Positions 12,031 through 24,100 of a stretch of DNA of 60,000 nucleotides are shown one piece after another (positions within the stretch are counted from its first letter, which is position 1; the number at the start of each line of letters is the position of its first letter). Made by a program: the position numbers and the translations under genes. Below the pieces are notes generated by a model. The model ran no database searches. It saw only the letters and a list, made by a program, of their open reading frames with translations, and had not been told where the DNA came from. The stretch is from Tubiluchus corallicola (Eukaryota; Priapulida; Priapulimorpha; Priapulimorphida; Tubiluchidae): assembly GCA_030141605.1 (NCBI GenBank), contig JAQGDQ010000218.1, positions 126,001-186,000 of the forward strand, in the 5' to 3' direction.

Positions 12031-15000
12031 ATGAATAATGGTGGTGAAAGTGGCGGTTGCGTTAGTGGTAGTGACAATTACGACGTTTACTATAAGGCAG
12101 ACTAGGAGAAGGCAGAGCGATGCTAAATAAAGTGGCTGTTAGGACGTTCAGACAAAAGAAGTTAATACACAGACATTGTAAACCGTGTGAAATTGCAACG
12201 TACGTGCTATGCGATGTTTGCATGTTCTTCACGTCGTACGCTTACAGGCAGTTCTGGCAGTGATTCGCTAGAGCCGATATCAGAGCAGCCGAGTAAAAGC
12301 GAGACAGAATCAAAACAATACTACTTTAAAAACAGGTGTTTATTTTAAAACGACTTGGGTTTAGTTTCCTTCCGGGTGTAGAATAAACTAGTTACTAGAT
12401 ACTTTAGCAAGAGTGAATGTTGATTTTATAGATATGAACTTGAAATATGTCTGACTCTCACATAAAACCTAGAATTTGCGACAGATTTGACCTACAATGC
12501 TGCACTTATTTTGGTGACTTGATATATTTGTCCTATTTTGCGGATAAGTGTCGCAATCAGTAACTATGTCGCCTGACCTAATCATAAAATGGATTTCATT
12601 ATTCCATCTTGTAAAACCTTAGATTGTCATTATTACTGAAACCGTTACAAAACTGACGCGTTCTCCCGTCGGCCGATACACATTTGAGTCGCGATACTGC
12701 ATTTTCAAATTAGAGTGTGGCATTTGCTCTAATCTCAATAATACTTACTCGTTTATTTTAAAATCCCAAGTATAATAACTAGCAAGCTTTTTATTGCTCA
12801 AGTATCTTCTTTCGTTTGAAATGTTGCTCAGTACATGCCAACCGTTGTCAATATTAATTCGACGCAGCTTGAGACAGCCTGATGTTAATTTCCGGTAAAA
12901 ACTACGGGATTCAAAAAAAGAGCTTAGTGCTTAGTGGCCGGCTATTACATTTTTAAAATGACACATAGAGTGATGACACATTGGAAAGTGCGTGCATTAT
13001 TTACATTGTTAGGAGAGAAGTATCGTAGTGATATGCAACAATAGTGCTGGTAGCATGATATGTGACATAAAAAATGTGACTATGAAATTTTTACACTACA
13101 GATGACAAAACAATCTCTGCCATGGCTCGGCATCGTTTAAAATGCATTGAAAGATTAAAAAGTCAGCGGTACAACATTGCTATAGAAATGGTCGTGAATT
13201 TGTCAAGAATCAATAATGGTGATCAACTATGGCAAAAGTAACAAAATTTTATTTTTCCCATAGGCCTTTATCAAAACTGGAGATAATGGCGTTTTATCCA
13301 TGCAAAAGTATTTTGTTTAAATGTACAAATCATTTTGTTAAAATGATTTCCTTTCATAACAATTAAAACACGTGAAAGTTAAAAATAAAATTTGCGAAGC
13401 TAACAACGTCATAATAAGTTCTTAATAAAATCAGATTACCTTTCGCCAGTCGCCACATATCAGAAGCAATGGTTGATATAGCTGATTTGCGAGACAAAAT
13501 TGGTTTCAAAAATCTAATCTCTTTTTAATTTAACACGTCTGAATATTTTATTCATGAGTAAGTAATACGATAAGGCGGTAATTATTGTCGGGATCAAATT
13601 TTCCACAAATTCAATATAAAATGTCAGGAAGGATATGGACCGGGTTTTGATATAGCTGCCTAGGGTAAATAAAACCTTTTAACAGTAATAATACTGTGGC
13701 AGTTCCACAGAGGCATTCTAGAACAACAACAGCAGCAACTACAGTAACAGAACAGCAGCATTAAACAATTGAACACAGACATGTAAATAGAGCTTTAGAA
13801 AGCCAAATTACTGAAATCTATAACTTGTTGATACGTATTTCTGTTAATAGAGATTGCGAAATCGCGATAGATTGGCTTCAACTCTAACACGTGTTTTAAG
13901 CTGAGTTGAGATCTAAGTCAAGCTGAAACGGAGTTACGTTCTGTAAATGGTTAAGTTCGGTTGTTTCCAAACGTCAGTGTTACAAACATTTCTGTGCCCA
14001 AACTTTTTGCTCCGAAACACTGAAAGATTTTGTTCAATATGCCATAAGATCGAATCTATGCTCCCTTGATGTTATAGAAGTAGTGTTCCGAAGCATTTTT
14101 TTGGTGCACGCAGATTCTGCTATGCTTAGACGCCAGTAATTCACCAGCCGGCCGCCGCTCAGCCAGACTGGTAAAGCTTCACACATAAAACTTATGCTTT
14201 TCATAAAACTGTAAGTGTAATTTCTTCTTTTCTACCTGGTGATCAATTAAAGTAGTCCAAGTCACGAAATGATTATTACCAGAGTAGCTTTCTGTGCACG
14301 CGTGCTGCCCGTACACAAAGTGTTTATTACTCGATGACTTATACCTGCCGCGAAATCACAGAGGAGGCTGTAACATCGTGACGTGAACAAGTTAATTAGT
14401 TTCAGCCACAAAGGTCGATTGCAAAAGCTTTGATGTATCAGCGTTTTGAGAATAAGAAAGAGCAGAAAGCTGGCTTATTAATAAATCAAAAAAGTGCCAC
14501 TGTTGCCACACATTGTGCAATGTTCCGTGTTATTACTGTTGGCTTATTCCTGCTTTAAAGACAAAATTAAATGAGGCTATCATTAATTACTCTTCTCTTA
14601 TAGTGCCTATAATGAATTTTTAACAAGACTTGTTTTCACCACTAACACTTACACTACGACGTGTAACTTTGTAAATTTTTCACCGATTTTTGCCACAATA
14701 GTTGTTTCTGCAAATCTGGCGCAAAAAGGATCACGTCTGATTACAAATTCTTCTAGGAGAATTTATATTCTCTTTATCTTACACGCTGTTAGAAATTTTG
14801 AAATCTCCAAACTACACTGTAGGTAATTAGTACTTTCTCGCCTCGCTACAGATCTTTTAAATAACCCCAAAAATGCTTTTTATTTCACCTTATCGATCAT
14901 TTTAGGCCTGGCCTCGGTTTTACGAAATGTTACAAACAAGAGCAAACGATAATTAACAACAATTACAGCCAGCTTCTGTTTCTAAGGGAAAGTTCACAAA

Positions 15001-17309
15001 CATGTTGGCGACGACGATGAGGAAGAACGATCTAAAAAGTTTCAGACCAGCAGAAAAGAAAGGTTAAAATGACTTAAAAGGATGTAACTCTCTCTCTCTC
15101 TTTCTCTCTCTCTCCTCCTCTCCCTTCTTTGGCGTTATCAATAGAAAGTATCCAATCTTTGTACTAGAGTTGCTAGTAGTGAGAGTAGTAAAAATTTAAG
15201 TGAATGTTATACCTTCCTTACTTCTGCTATTAGGAAGAAATGAAGAGAACCTCTTTATTGTGTTCCGTAGTGCCCATGTAACCAAATCATTATAATTGTA
15301 AGTATTAATATGTTATCTGTGTCTTTATCTAATAGCCATCGCCATTGCTGGGTCATCTATCCCCGTCACCATCGTCGTCATTGTTGCCGTTGAAATGCAA
15401 CTTATATTTAATATGCAACTCTTCAATTCACCTGTAGCACAATCGCTTGTCAAAATCGTACCACTGTCGAAATCGGTCATTAGCCCATAATGACCAGCGA
15501 CGGAGACTTTAATGGAACAAATTGTTAGCGTTTTGCATGAACGTGACATTTCTCGAAAGAAGGATTAACACCGAGATCAAATAAATGACGTGAATTGACA
15601 AGCAAGAGTCAGAAAAGATTGATTAACAATGGCAGTCTATCTCAGGCAGACGTGCCGCCCAGATTTCCCATATTGATTTTTCGCTATGAGAGGCAGTTCT
15701 TGCAATGTATGTATTGATTTTGTATGTGTACATAACAAGCACATACTCATTTATTGAAGAAATTTCCGCAGATGTAATAAGACTTGGCAAAGGAAAGGAA
15801 AATTTTGCAACTCTTTCGTTGTCAAAACGCTAGCAATTTTGTGATTCTGACGCGGCAACAACGGTCAGTATTTTAAAAACGAAAAGAGAAATGGGAAGAA
15901 GAAAAAGGGAAGTAACTGGGTGGGACAGAGAGGGGGGAAGAGGGAGAGAGAGAAAGGGAGAGGCAGGAGGGAGAGAGAGACATAATGGAGTTGCGTCAAG
16001 CTACGTTACTGTTTACACAGGGAACGTGAATGCCCTTTAATTTCCATCGCGTCCGGATATAAATCAATTGTACTTCAAAAAATTTAATGAATCTGAAACA
16101 AAACACATTGCCATCACAAATGTGTAAAGCAGCGGCAGTTAGAGGAACACCCGGGGAATGTTGTAAAGTGTTAAATACTACGCGAACCTAAATACTAAGA
16201 AGTTTAATCCGGTTGGCATCGAAGATTACAAGTTACTCCTAATCACCAGTGATTACAACAGATCGTGGCATAGAATTTAAATTACAAAAGAAATCAGATT
16301 TAATTCCCCGCATCGTGAAGGAGGAGGACAATTTCGCTGAAGTAACCACACTAGGATATTAGAACGTTACATCACGACTGAGTGGTTTTTCAGGAGAAGC
16401 CATCGTCCATGTGGTATTCAGCGATTGAAGCCACTGGATCAATATTACTGTTTGATCATTGTAATACCGATACTGAAACCCTGACATAGGAGCGTTATGA
16501 TTTAGACATCTCGTCTGTACTGACTACGAGACCGCAGTTTAAAAATACTAGTGATAACAATGTTATTTAACGGAGACAGCATGATCTTCATTAACAATAG
16601 AAGTTTTTTTTACTTTTTCATTTTGGCTTCTGTTCCTCATCTGCCTTATGGTAGTGAAAGAGGTGACCACAATATTCTACTATGCCTACCATTGGAGTAA
16701 TAAAACATAATTAACACTACACTGCTGTTTATGACTAAGTCATAAGCTTACGTTTCTGCGATACGATTACAACTGCAACGGAAACGGCAACATGAGCGCA
16801 CGTTTGCTGTAATCTGTACAGTGTTTATATCATTAAGTGTTTGCTGGTTTTGATCTTTGCCTCATGATCATATTTAACATATGCGCTTTTGTTAAATTCA
16901 TCGTGCTTGATTACCTAGGAATTGCACTTCGTTTCAATGAAATCAGAACTGTTCAGCTTTTACCAATTTGCCTCATCCAGATCTTTCATGTGATGTGCTA
17001 CAATCTGTTGTTATTCAATACCGGTGATGTCTGCGTGCAATTTTCAGTTTTTAGTACCTACTGTACTTGACGCTTTGCTCCAAGATCTTCGCTCAGTCTT
17101 CCACTCTCTCAGCACGTATCCCAGGCACCTGCCAGAAAAAGTTTTGTGACTTACTTTTCCAGTTATAAACAAATCTCTATGACACGTGTCCTGGTCACAC
17201 CCATTTGCTGAAAAATACTTAACGAACAACTTCCCTTACTTGGCTACTCTACACGCTAAAACGTAGACGCCTACTCCAGTACTATGAAGAATTGAATGAC
17301 AAATTTATT
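12031..17309. other. Long gene-poor stretch
   Basis: No exon chain or RNA gene could be supported. Local features are a (TC)n tract at about 15089-15122 and a purine-rich (GA)n-like tract at about 15930-15985. Reading frames of 60-80 codons occur but have no recognisable domains. Confidence 0.45.
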
Positions 17310-17500
17310 TACCCTAATTTTCACATTTTGGATCTTATCTCGAAACTTTCCTACATCCCAATATATAAAAAAACACATACTGCACCTCTGGCCCACAGGA
17401 CTTAAAAAACTGTGAAAAAGTTTTGAATTTAACTCAAAGTCCTAGTAGAAATTGAGGTAATAATCGAAAAACTAACTGAACAATGTCCTTGATCTTTTGG
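17310..17500. repeat. Single copy of the 3.9-4.3 kb repeat family
   Basis: This segment shares collinear landmarks with the array at 3870-4330, including taattttcaca, cttatctcga, aaaaagtttt, gtcctagtag and aatcgaaaaact. It appears to be a lone, diverged unit of that family. Confidence 0.4.
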
Positions 17501-18281
17501 CCCGAGGTCAAACTCTACTAGACTCATTGTCGTAACTCCTACCTCGGGTGTCTATCCTGCAAGAGTGGTGACTGTACGTAATCTAGTTTTGAGTTATTCA
17601 ATGTTGCATCGCAGAATAAATATAAATACACGGTTCGCAAATAAAAAAATTCTGCATATATTGCAAAATCTTAATCTTCACAACTATTTTACACGTTTAA
17701 GCTTTTATGTCCGGTATAAGAACTGATCTGCTTTTTTTACGATATATGTTTTTCAGGTATATCAGGTATATCAGGTTTTTCGTTTATCAGGTAAATGATT
17801 TTAGGTATCTAGCTTTGTAAGCTGTTGCAAGCACTTGGCCTTTGTTTGTTGGTTTGTTCACTTGAGATAGCAAAACTTGGGTTTTGATGAGTAAATTGTT
17901 TTCCAGCAGTCTCTAATTGGAATTGGTGTTTGACAGCAAATTTGCTGTTACATTGGCTTCTATTCTAATGTCCGGGCAATTATGTCAGTGATTTTTAATT
18001 ATACTAAAATTGATATTGTTAAATAATTCTCCAATATTGAATAATTACTGAACTTAGTTGTATGAGTGAGAAGTGCTCTATGTAAAGACAGGTTAATATT
18101 GTGCAATGTTTTTTTTCGTGTAATTTATTTGGGTGATAATCACGTTTAAACAGATTTATTAATTTTGTTTTTTTATCTACAGAATGCTAATTGTGTGAAC
18201 TAAATTAAGTTGAAGTTTCATACTAAAAATCTTTAATGAACGTGTTAATCTATATAAAGTCACTATTTTCATTACATTTGT

Positions 18282-19410
18282 ATGCAATTTATTTATTTAC
18301 AATCGTGGCGTAAATTAGTACTGTTGGTCGTGAACGGAAAATCTATAGGTTTGAATTCGTTATATGATAATGTGCAATGCCGTGTGAGAATGAATGGCTT
18401 GTATTCAGACTGGTTCGGAGTTAATATCGGCCTAAACGGGGATGGCTTTTTTCTCCACAACTATTTAACCTATTTATTAATGATTTGGCAGATGAAATTA
18501 AAAGCTTAAATTGTGGGTTAACTTGCAAGGAGGAGATAATTTCCATCGTTCTATACGTTGATAACATGGAGTTATTAGCTGATTGACCGAAAAAAATTAC
18601 AAAAGATATTGGACATTTTAAACGCCTGATTTTTAAAATGGAAAATGAAAATTAACCCGGAGAAAACCCAAGTAGTGCATTTTATAAGAGGAACCGGTGT
18701 CCAGTGTGCAGAGATCAAACTTTGACTTTTAATGTGGAGTACATAGCATAAAAAGGACTGATAAAAACCGGTATCTCGGGCTTGTGCTAACTGAATTTCT
18801 GGATTACTAGAGCATGGAAGTAGCACAATCAGCAACTAGGGCCTTTAGCTTGTTAATAGCTAAATGTAAAGCTCACGGTGGTCTTTCTTATCATTGCTTT
18901 TCTCAAATGTTTGACGCAATCCATTATAAATTAGAAACTATGGAGTTTCAATGTGGAACCAAAGAGAGTTTTCATGCACTAATGCTGTCTATCATCGAGC
19001 AAGTAGATGTTTCTTAAAGTTGATAGATATGCCCCAAATGCTGCTGTTGCTGGTGAAATAGGATGGATGGTGAAGTTACCGGTTCATAAACAATGGTTGT
19101 GTGTTTTTCGTTACTGGAATTGTGTGTGAAAGATGGAAGACAGAAGGTTAAATAAACGTGTCTTTATATGAGCATAAGGCCGAAACTGGCTATAAAAAAC
19201 GTGCATCGAACTATGTAATTTGTCCGTAAAATCTATCCAGAAGAAGAATTCAACTTACTTTCCATAAGACTGAGACAAATTGCGAATGCTTTCACTGACT
19301 ACTATTAAAGACTGACTAGAAACTGTTAATAAAGAAGAAAACCGGGGAGAAACAGGGAGAAATAAATTCAGGACTTATGAACTCTTTAAGAGGCAATTTA
19401 GGTAGAATAT
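18282..19410 (+). pseudogene. Decayed non-LTR retrotransposon reverse transcriptase
   Basis: Conceptual translation across several frames gives, in order, the landmarks of a LINE reverse transcriptase C-terminal half. These are SLYDNVQCRVRMNGLYSDWF followed by a degraded QG-LSP box (18300-18440), LFNLFINDLADEIK (about 18465-18506), a YADD box degraded to YVDN (about 18553-18570), a KYLGL-like box read as NRYLGLVLTEFLDY (about 18765-18810), and a distal region with AKCKAHGG and RYAPNAAV. Stops and frameshifts separate these blocks, and the catalytic Asp pair is broken, so the copy is dead. No endonuclease domain was found upstream; the copy is probably 5' truncated, as is usual for LINE insertions. 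Confidence 0.8.
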
Positions 19411-19705
19411 AGAATATTCTAAAATATAGTATTTGGTGGCAAGACTTGCTTAATGTCCGCCCCAGAGTTGTTTTTTATCACCCATCTATTCCCCGACCTG
19501 TCATAGCATGACTTAACTTCGGTAGTCTAAGCATATACCATGACCACTCGAGTATAACACTCAACCTATGGCTAGCCTCATCTTAAATCATTTGTAAAGA
19601 GAATGAAAAGTACCTGTCATAACTTGGTTAATGTATAACAGTGGCTCAACAATAATTAATTATGCGCTGTGTTCTGTGACCATATTGGCATTATTCAGAG
19701 ACTTC

Positions 19706-19800
19706 TCTCGCAACTTGTTGCAAACGCTGAGTTGCCAAGCTGTTCACGCGTGCGACTTTGCTCTCAGTCTCAGAGAGAAGTTGCGCAACAAGTTGCGAGA
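19706..19800. promoter_or_regulatory. Perfect 16 bp inverted repeat upstream of the small gene
   Basis: tctcgcaacttgttgc at 19706-19721 is exactly reverse-complemented at 19785-19800, just ahead of the candidate start codon at 19810. The loop is 63 bp. It could form a hairpin in a 5' untranslated region or be a pair of binding sites; either role is an inference. Confidence 0.4.
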
Positions 19801-19809
19801 AAAGTTTCG

Positions 19810-20301
19810 ATGTCTGAACGCGCCATAACGGAAGCTCTAAAAACACAAGAATGTCTGAAATTGCTGGGAAAACAACTGTCCAAGTTCAATGGCCTTCATA
19901 CACTTATAAATACAATACCTTCTGCATCAGTCGAGTGGCTAGTAACCAGTCGGTTGTTTTGCTGTGGTTTTCTTGATTAGTCAGGCAATTGACAGTGTTT
20001 ATATTCATTTTGCATAAACAAAGCTTGATTGGGCCTTTAAAACCGAATGCTTAAATGCAAATTTACCTTGTACAGTAACTAATGTTACTATTATCAAATC
20101 TCGGGATATAAAAAATAATCAAACTTTTAAATTTTGAAATAGTTTATAAACACTGTAAGAAAATGCTCTGTACACATAATTTTGCAGATCCTTACTGCTC
20201 AACATGCTGCTGCTGCCATCTCGCGTAAAAATGCGGAATTGATTGTAGATGACTATATGCAACAGCTCTACTTAGCTCAATATAATAAAAAAATCACCTA
20301 A
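19810..20301 (+). CDS. Candidate two-exon gene for an 81-residue protein, function unknown
   Basis: Exon 1 (19810-19941) starts MSERAITEALKTQ and ends in EWL at a CTA|gtaacc donor. Exon 2 (20188-20301) follows an attttgcag acceptor, begins ILTAQHAAAAISRKN and ends in NKKIT before a TAA. The join is phase 0 and gives 44 + 37 codons without a stop. An AATAAA hexamer lies at 20375-20380 with a GT-rich stretch about 20 bp downstream. The predicted protein is mostly helical and charged-amphipathic, with no signal peptide or membrane segment. The frame is also open upstream to about 19669, so the start could be further 5', and the gene could have upstream exons. I do not recognise the family. It lies about 0.7 kb upstream of the SLC22 gene, on the same strand. 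Confidence 0.45.
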
Positions 20302-20374
20302 CCCTATTACTCCCGATTTGTGAGGTGTCCCCCTTTATGATTAAATGTAGTCCAGACCAACCTAAATGAGATGA

Positions 20375-20380
20375 AATAAA
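20375..20380 (+). terminator. Polyadenylation signal AATAAA
   Basis: A canonical hexamer 74 bp after the TAA of the 81-codon frame, followed by a GT-rich segment (gtgtgtagtgt) near 20398-20409. It supports a transcript ending about 20400. Confidence 0.45.
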
Positions 20381-20572
20381 ACGCTTTTAAATTATCCGTG
20401 TGTAGTGTACAGCAACAGGGTCTAATTGTAGATCAAATATGAGTGCGTTTAGGTTTTATCAGTATGATCATATTAGATTGTTTGTGTGTAAATACTAAAT
20501 AGCCAGCAATTTGTGCGAGGCAACAAACATGGTTACTTGAATTTTATAAGTTAGTTGTGTTGTATAAAAGGC

Positions 20573-20580
20573 AAGTAACA
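20573..20580 (+). promoter_or_regulatory. Possible TATA box for the SLC22 gene
   Basis: TATAAAAG is a strong match to the metazoan TATA consensus and lies 398 bp upstream of the SLC22 start codon. It would place transcription start near 20605 and give a 5' leader of about 365 bp. AT-rich background makes chance matches common. Confidence 0.3.
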
Positions 20581-20970
20581 CTTACTATAATGCTACTTTG
20601 TCGGCTAAGATTACGAAGCTGTAAACTAATGATAAAGAGATTTATAATAAAGAACAGTGACGTGTATGTAGAATCTTACAGCGTGTATTGCGTGTAATAA
20701 ATGTGCTATGTATTTGCTTTTTTTATGTATATACTGCGTGTAATAACTAACGTTAACTGTGCAAGGAAACGAACTTCTTTATTGTCGTCAGTATTCAGAA
20801 AGTTTCTGTCGGTGTGTTTGTGAAAGTTGCTTCAAAACAGTCGTGAAAATTATTGTAAATCTTTATGATAAAAATAATAATCGACAAGGTACAGTGATTT
20901 TCACCGACCTCTTTTATGTAGTATAACGTGGAAGACAAAATCGACAAATTGATTGCATCTTTATAACGTC

Positions 20971-21113
20971 ATGCATCTAGAGAAAATACTCAAATATTTG
21001 GGAGATTTTGGTAGTTTTCAAAAGCGACAGTTTGTTTTGCTTTTTCTGGCGTCTATCTGTTCCTGTTTTCATATGCTTATATCAGTCTATCTGGAATATG
21101 TGCCAGAGCACAG
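20971..21113 (+). CDS. SLC22A-like: SLC22 exon 1
   Basis: Encodes residues 1-48: a short cytosolic N-terminus (GDFGSFQKRQF) and transmembrane helix 1, ending VPEH. The donor is cag|gtagga, splitting an Arg codon after its second base. Confidence 0.9.
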
Positions 21114-24100
21114 GTAGGAATTAGTTATTAATAAGTCAACGTTTCTTTTTGTTTTACGTGATTGCAGTTCTTGTTTTGTCATTGTCGTCGAATTTGCTGA
21201 CGTTATAATTATTTTTTCAAAATATTCTGGTCTATTTAAGGCAGAGATGTCTATCACCACAATCACTTAACAAATATTTCGTTAAACTGTAACCTCATTT
21301 CTTAAAATGTTGTGCCTGTTATATATGAAATCAAGTTGAATCGCTGCAGAAAAAAGCAAGCAAATACCAAACATACAATACTGTGTTCTATCTAATTTTG
21401 ATAATGCAAAACTAGTATTCTATTTACACTTTTCCACAGGTGTTTTATTCCTGCAATTGATGGTCCTGGCGTTTCCGTATCAGAAGGTGTTGCTGAGTAT
21501 ATTCCATTCGATGGCGTCGGCTTAAGCAACTGTTTAATGTATGGTACAGGCTCCGGCAATGAACTGCCATCTAGCGAAAAAATTCCTTGCGAGAAGTGGC
21601 ATTTTAACACATTCATCAGAACATCAACTGTTTCTGAGGTAATGAGGTATGATGTACATACTCCGCGAAAGGCGCTTGATGGTACTTCACCTGCTTATCT
21701 TCTTGAATATTTAACTGGCAGTTCAAATGAAGAACATGTACATATAGCTGCATAAGTATACCTATGTAGTTCTACCTACATAGCTACCTATGTACAGAAC
21801 TACATACTAATGAACTGAAAAAATAAACTAACTACAATTCAGAAAAGTAGAGAAATAAAACTAATATTGGAATAGCCTTGCATTAATAACCCCTTTATAG
21901 TCAACACAGATCCGCTTTTTTCAATTTGCAGCTGTCCTACAACCAGGACTGCAAATACAAAAGTATGGTAATTGTGTAATTTGCTTTACATAGGTATTGT
22001 TACATCTTTGAAACCAATAAATATTCACAATTAGCCGCAAAACTTGCCTTAATTATCTTTAAAGTCAAAGTAGAAATATAATTTTTTTCGCTTTCTAATA
22101 ACAGTGAAATTCCGACAAATTTTGTCAGAAAATTACGCAGCTTATGTATTTTTTTGTTTCAGTGGTCCTTAGTTTGTGATAGATCATTTCTGCGAGCTCT
22201 TGCAAGATCAGTTTTTATGGCTGGAGTCATGACTGGAGCTATAGTTTTTGGAGCATTTTCAGACAAGTTAGTGCTTTTTTCCAACACTATATTTTACGTT
22301 GTTGACCATTATTTTTAATTATTATTTATTAAACATTGTGAATGTTAAAATAAACGACATTTCAGATTTGGGAGGAAGAAAGTTTTTGTGATATCTTGCA
22401 TTGCCAACTTAATCGTCAGTGTAGCCACTTCGTTTTCTTTCCATTACGTCATGTACATTACATTCCGATTCCTGATTGGTGCCACTTGCTCGGGAATTTA
22501 TGTTGTTGCATTTATCTTAGGTAAGAAAAATTGTTTTCGTTAGAATGATAATGATGACCAAAGTAATGATTACGATAATGATCACTATCACGAAGCATTA
22601 TTTTTTATTTTCATTAATGATAATTTTGTGATGGTGACGAGACGGCGGCGCCTATTGTTACGAAGATGATAAAGATGATGATTATGACAGTGAAACGTTG
22701 TTTGTTTCAGCTTTAGAGTTGGTGGGACGTAGCAGAAGAAATATTGTTGGTATGGGAATGTCTTATCCTTTTACTGCAGCTATAGGCCTTTTAGTTCTCT
22801 TTGCTTATTTTCTGCCATCATGGCGTCAACTTCAGCTAGTGGCTTCGTTGCCAATAATTCTCTGCCTGCCCTTGACATGGTACGCATGTTTCTTTGAAGT
22901 TTTTTTTGTGATTAGGTCGAGCTGAAATAGAAGTATTTTCTCGATGAACGCTAAATTTAATATTGTCAAGCACCACGTAAAATTAAAATTTTGGGTGATC
23001 AAGCGGACATTTTTGTCGTCATCGCCTTTACCATCGTTGCAGCCGTTATTGTTTTGAACACATTTGAAGTATACACTTAAGCAAATTGTTATTATTGACC
23101 ATGCAAACCATGCTTTATACTCTTATCATATTATTTTAGGTTAGAATTAAGGGATTAAGCCAAAGGGAACACAATTAATGTGTTACCTTTAAATAATCGC
23201 TAGTAATGTGTTTTCCTTTTTGTTTTAGAATTTGTAAATCCTATCATAATTTTTATACGGACGTATAGCAGTTTATAAAGCTTGGTAGAATTAACTGATT
23301 GTATGTCGTTTCGCCAGTTATCTTTTCGCTAGTCTACCTTTTCGCCAGTCTACTTTTTCGCCAGCCTTCTCTTTCGCCAGTCTTCTTTTTCGTCAGTCTT
23401 CTTTTTCGCCAGTCTTCTTTTTCGTCAGTCTTCTTTTTCGCCAGTCTACTTTTTTGCCAGTCTACTTTTTCGCCAGTCTACTTTTTCGCCAGTCCTCTTT
23501 TTCGCTAGTCTACTTTTCGCTAGCCCACTTTTTCGCCAGTCTATCTTTTCGCCAGTGTAATAATTTAACTTACCTATATATATTTGGTATCGACATGGTT
23601 TCATTTAAACTCTTTGTGAACGGAGGATATAAGCCCTACAGAAGCGTGCCGTAGACCACTGGATTCGTAATGAAATGAAGATGCACTGCTCCAAAATCGC
23701 GAGTCCAGTTTTGTTTAGCCAGAAAACAGCAATAAAAAGGATGTCCGGTCGAAAATTTAACATTCAGCTGTTGTTTTCGTTCTGCGATGTTTAGTTTCCG
23801 AGATACGCATCTTTTTGGAATAACTCAAAACTAGACAGACCTATTCCACAAAATTTGGTGTGCTTGTAGCTAGGGTAGAGGGACATCTAATTTTGCATTT
23901 TCGGGTCATAACTCTTTGACTTGCCTGAGTTATGATCCGAAAATCGTCATTATACGTCTACATTTGAGAAGCAATTTCTCCTGCAAGAAGCGCCACCTAC
24001 GAAGATGGCGAAGGATGTTGATTGTTTGATTTATGCTCTATCAGTAGTGCGCTACACAGTGGCCACAGCCACAGGGCTGGCACGCTACGCCAGTTTTTCT

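Noticed and set aside
11781-12105. Poly-Asp (plus strand) and poly-Ser (minus strand) open frames of about 90-100 codons
   Set aside because: Both are direct translations of the GAT/GAC microsatellite, with no coding context around them.
15325-15549. 74-codon minus-strand frame
   Set aside because: No recognisable domain, no conserved-looking splice sites, and part of it is a GATGACGACGAT-like run.
23299-23654. Ser/Phe-rich frames that look like a repeat membrane protein
   Set aside because: Explained by the 16 bp minisatellite in the foldback element; the repeat length is not a multiple of three and several frames stay open alike.
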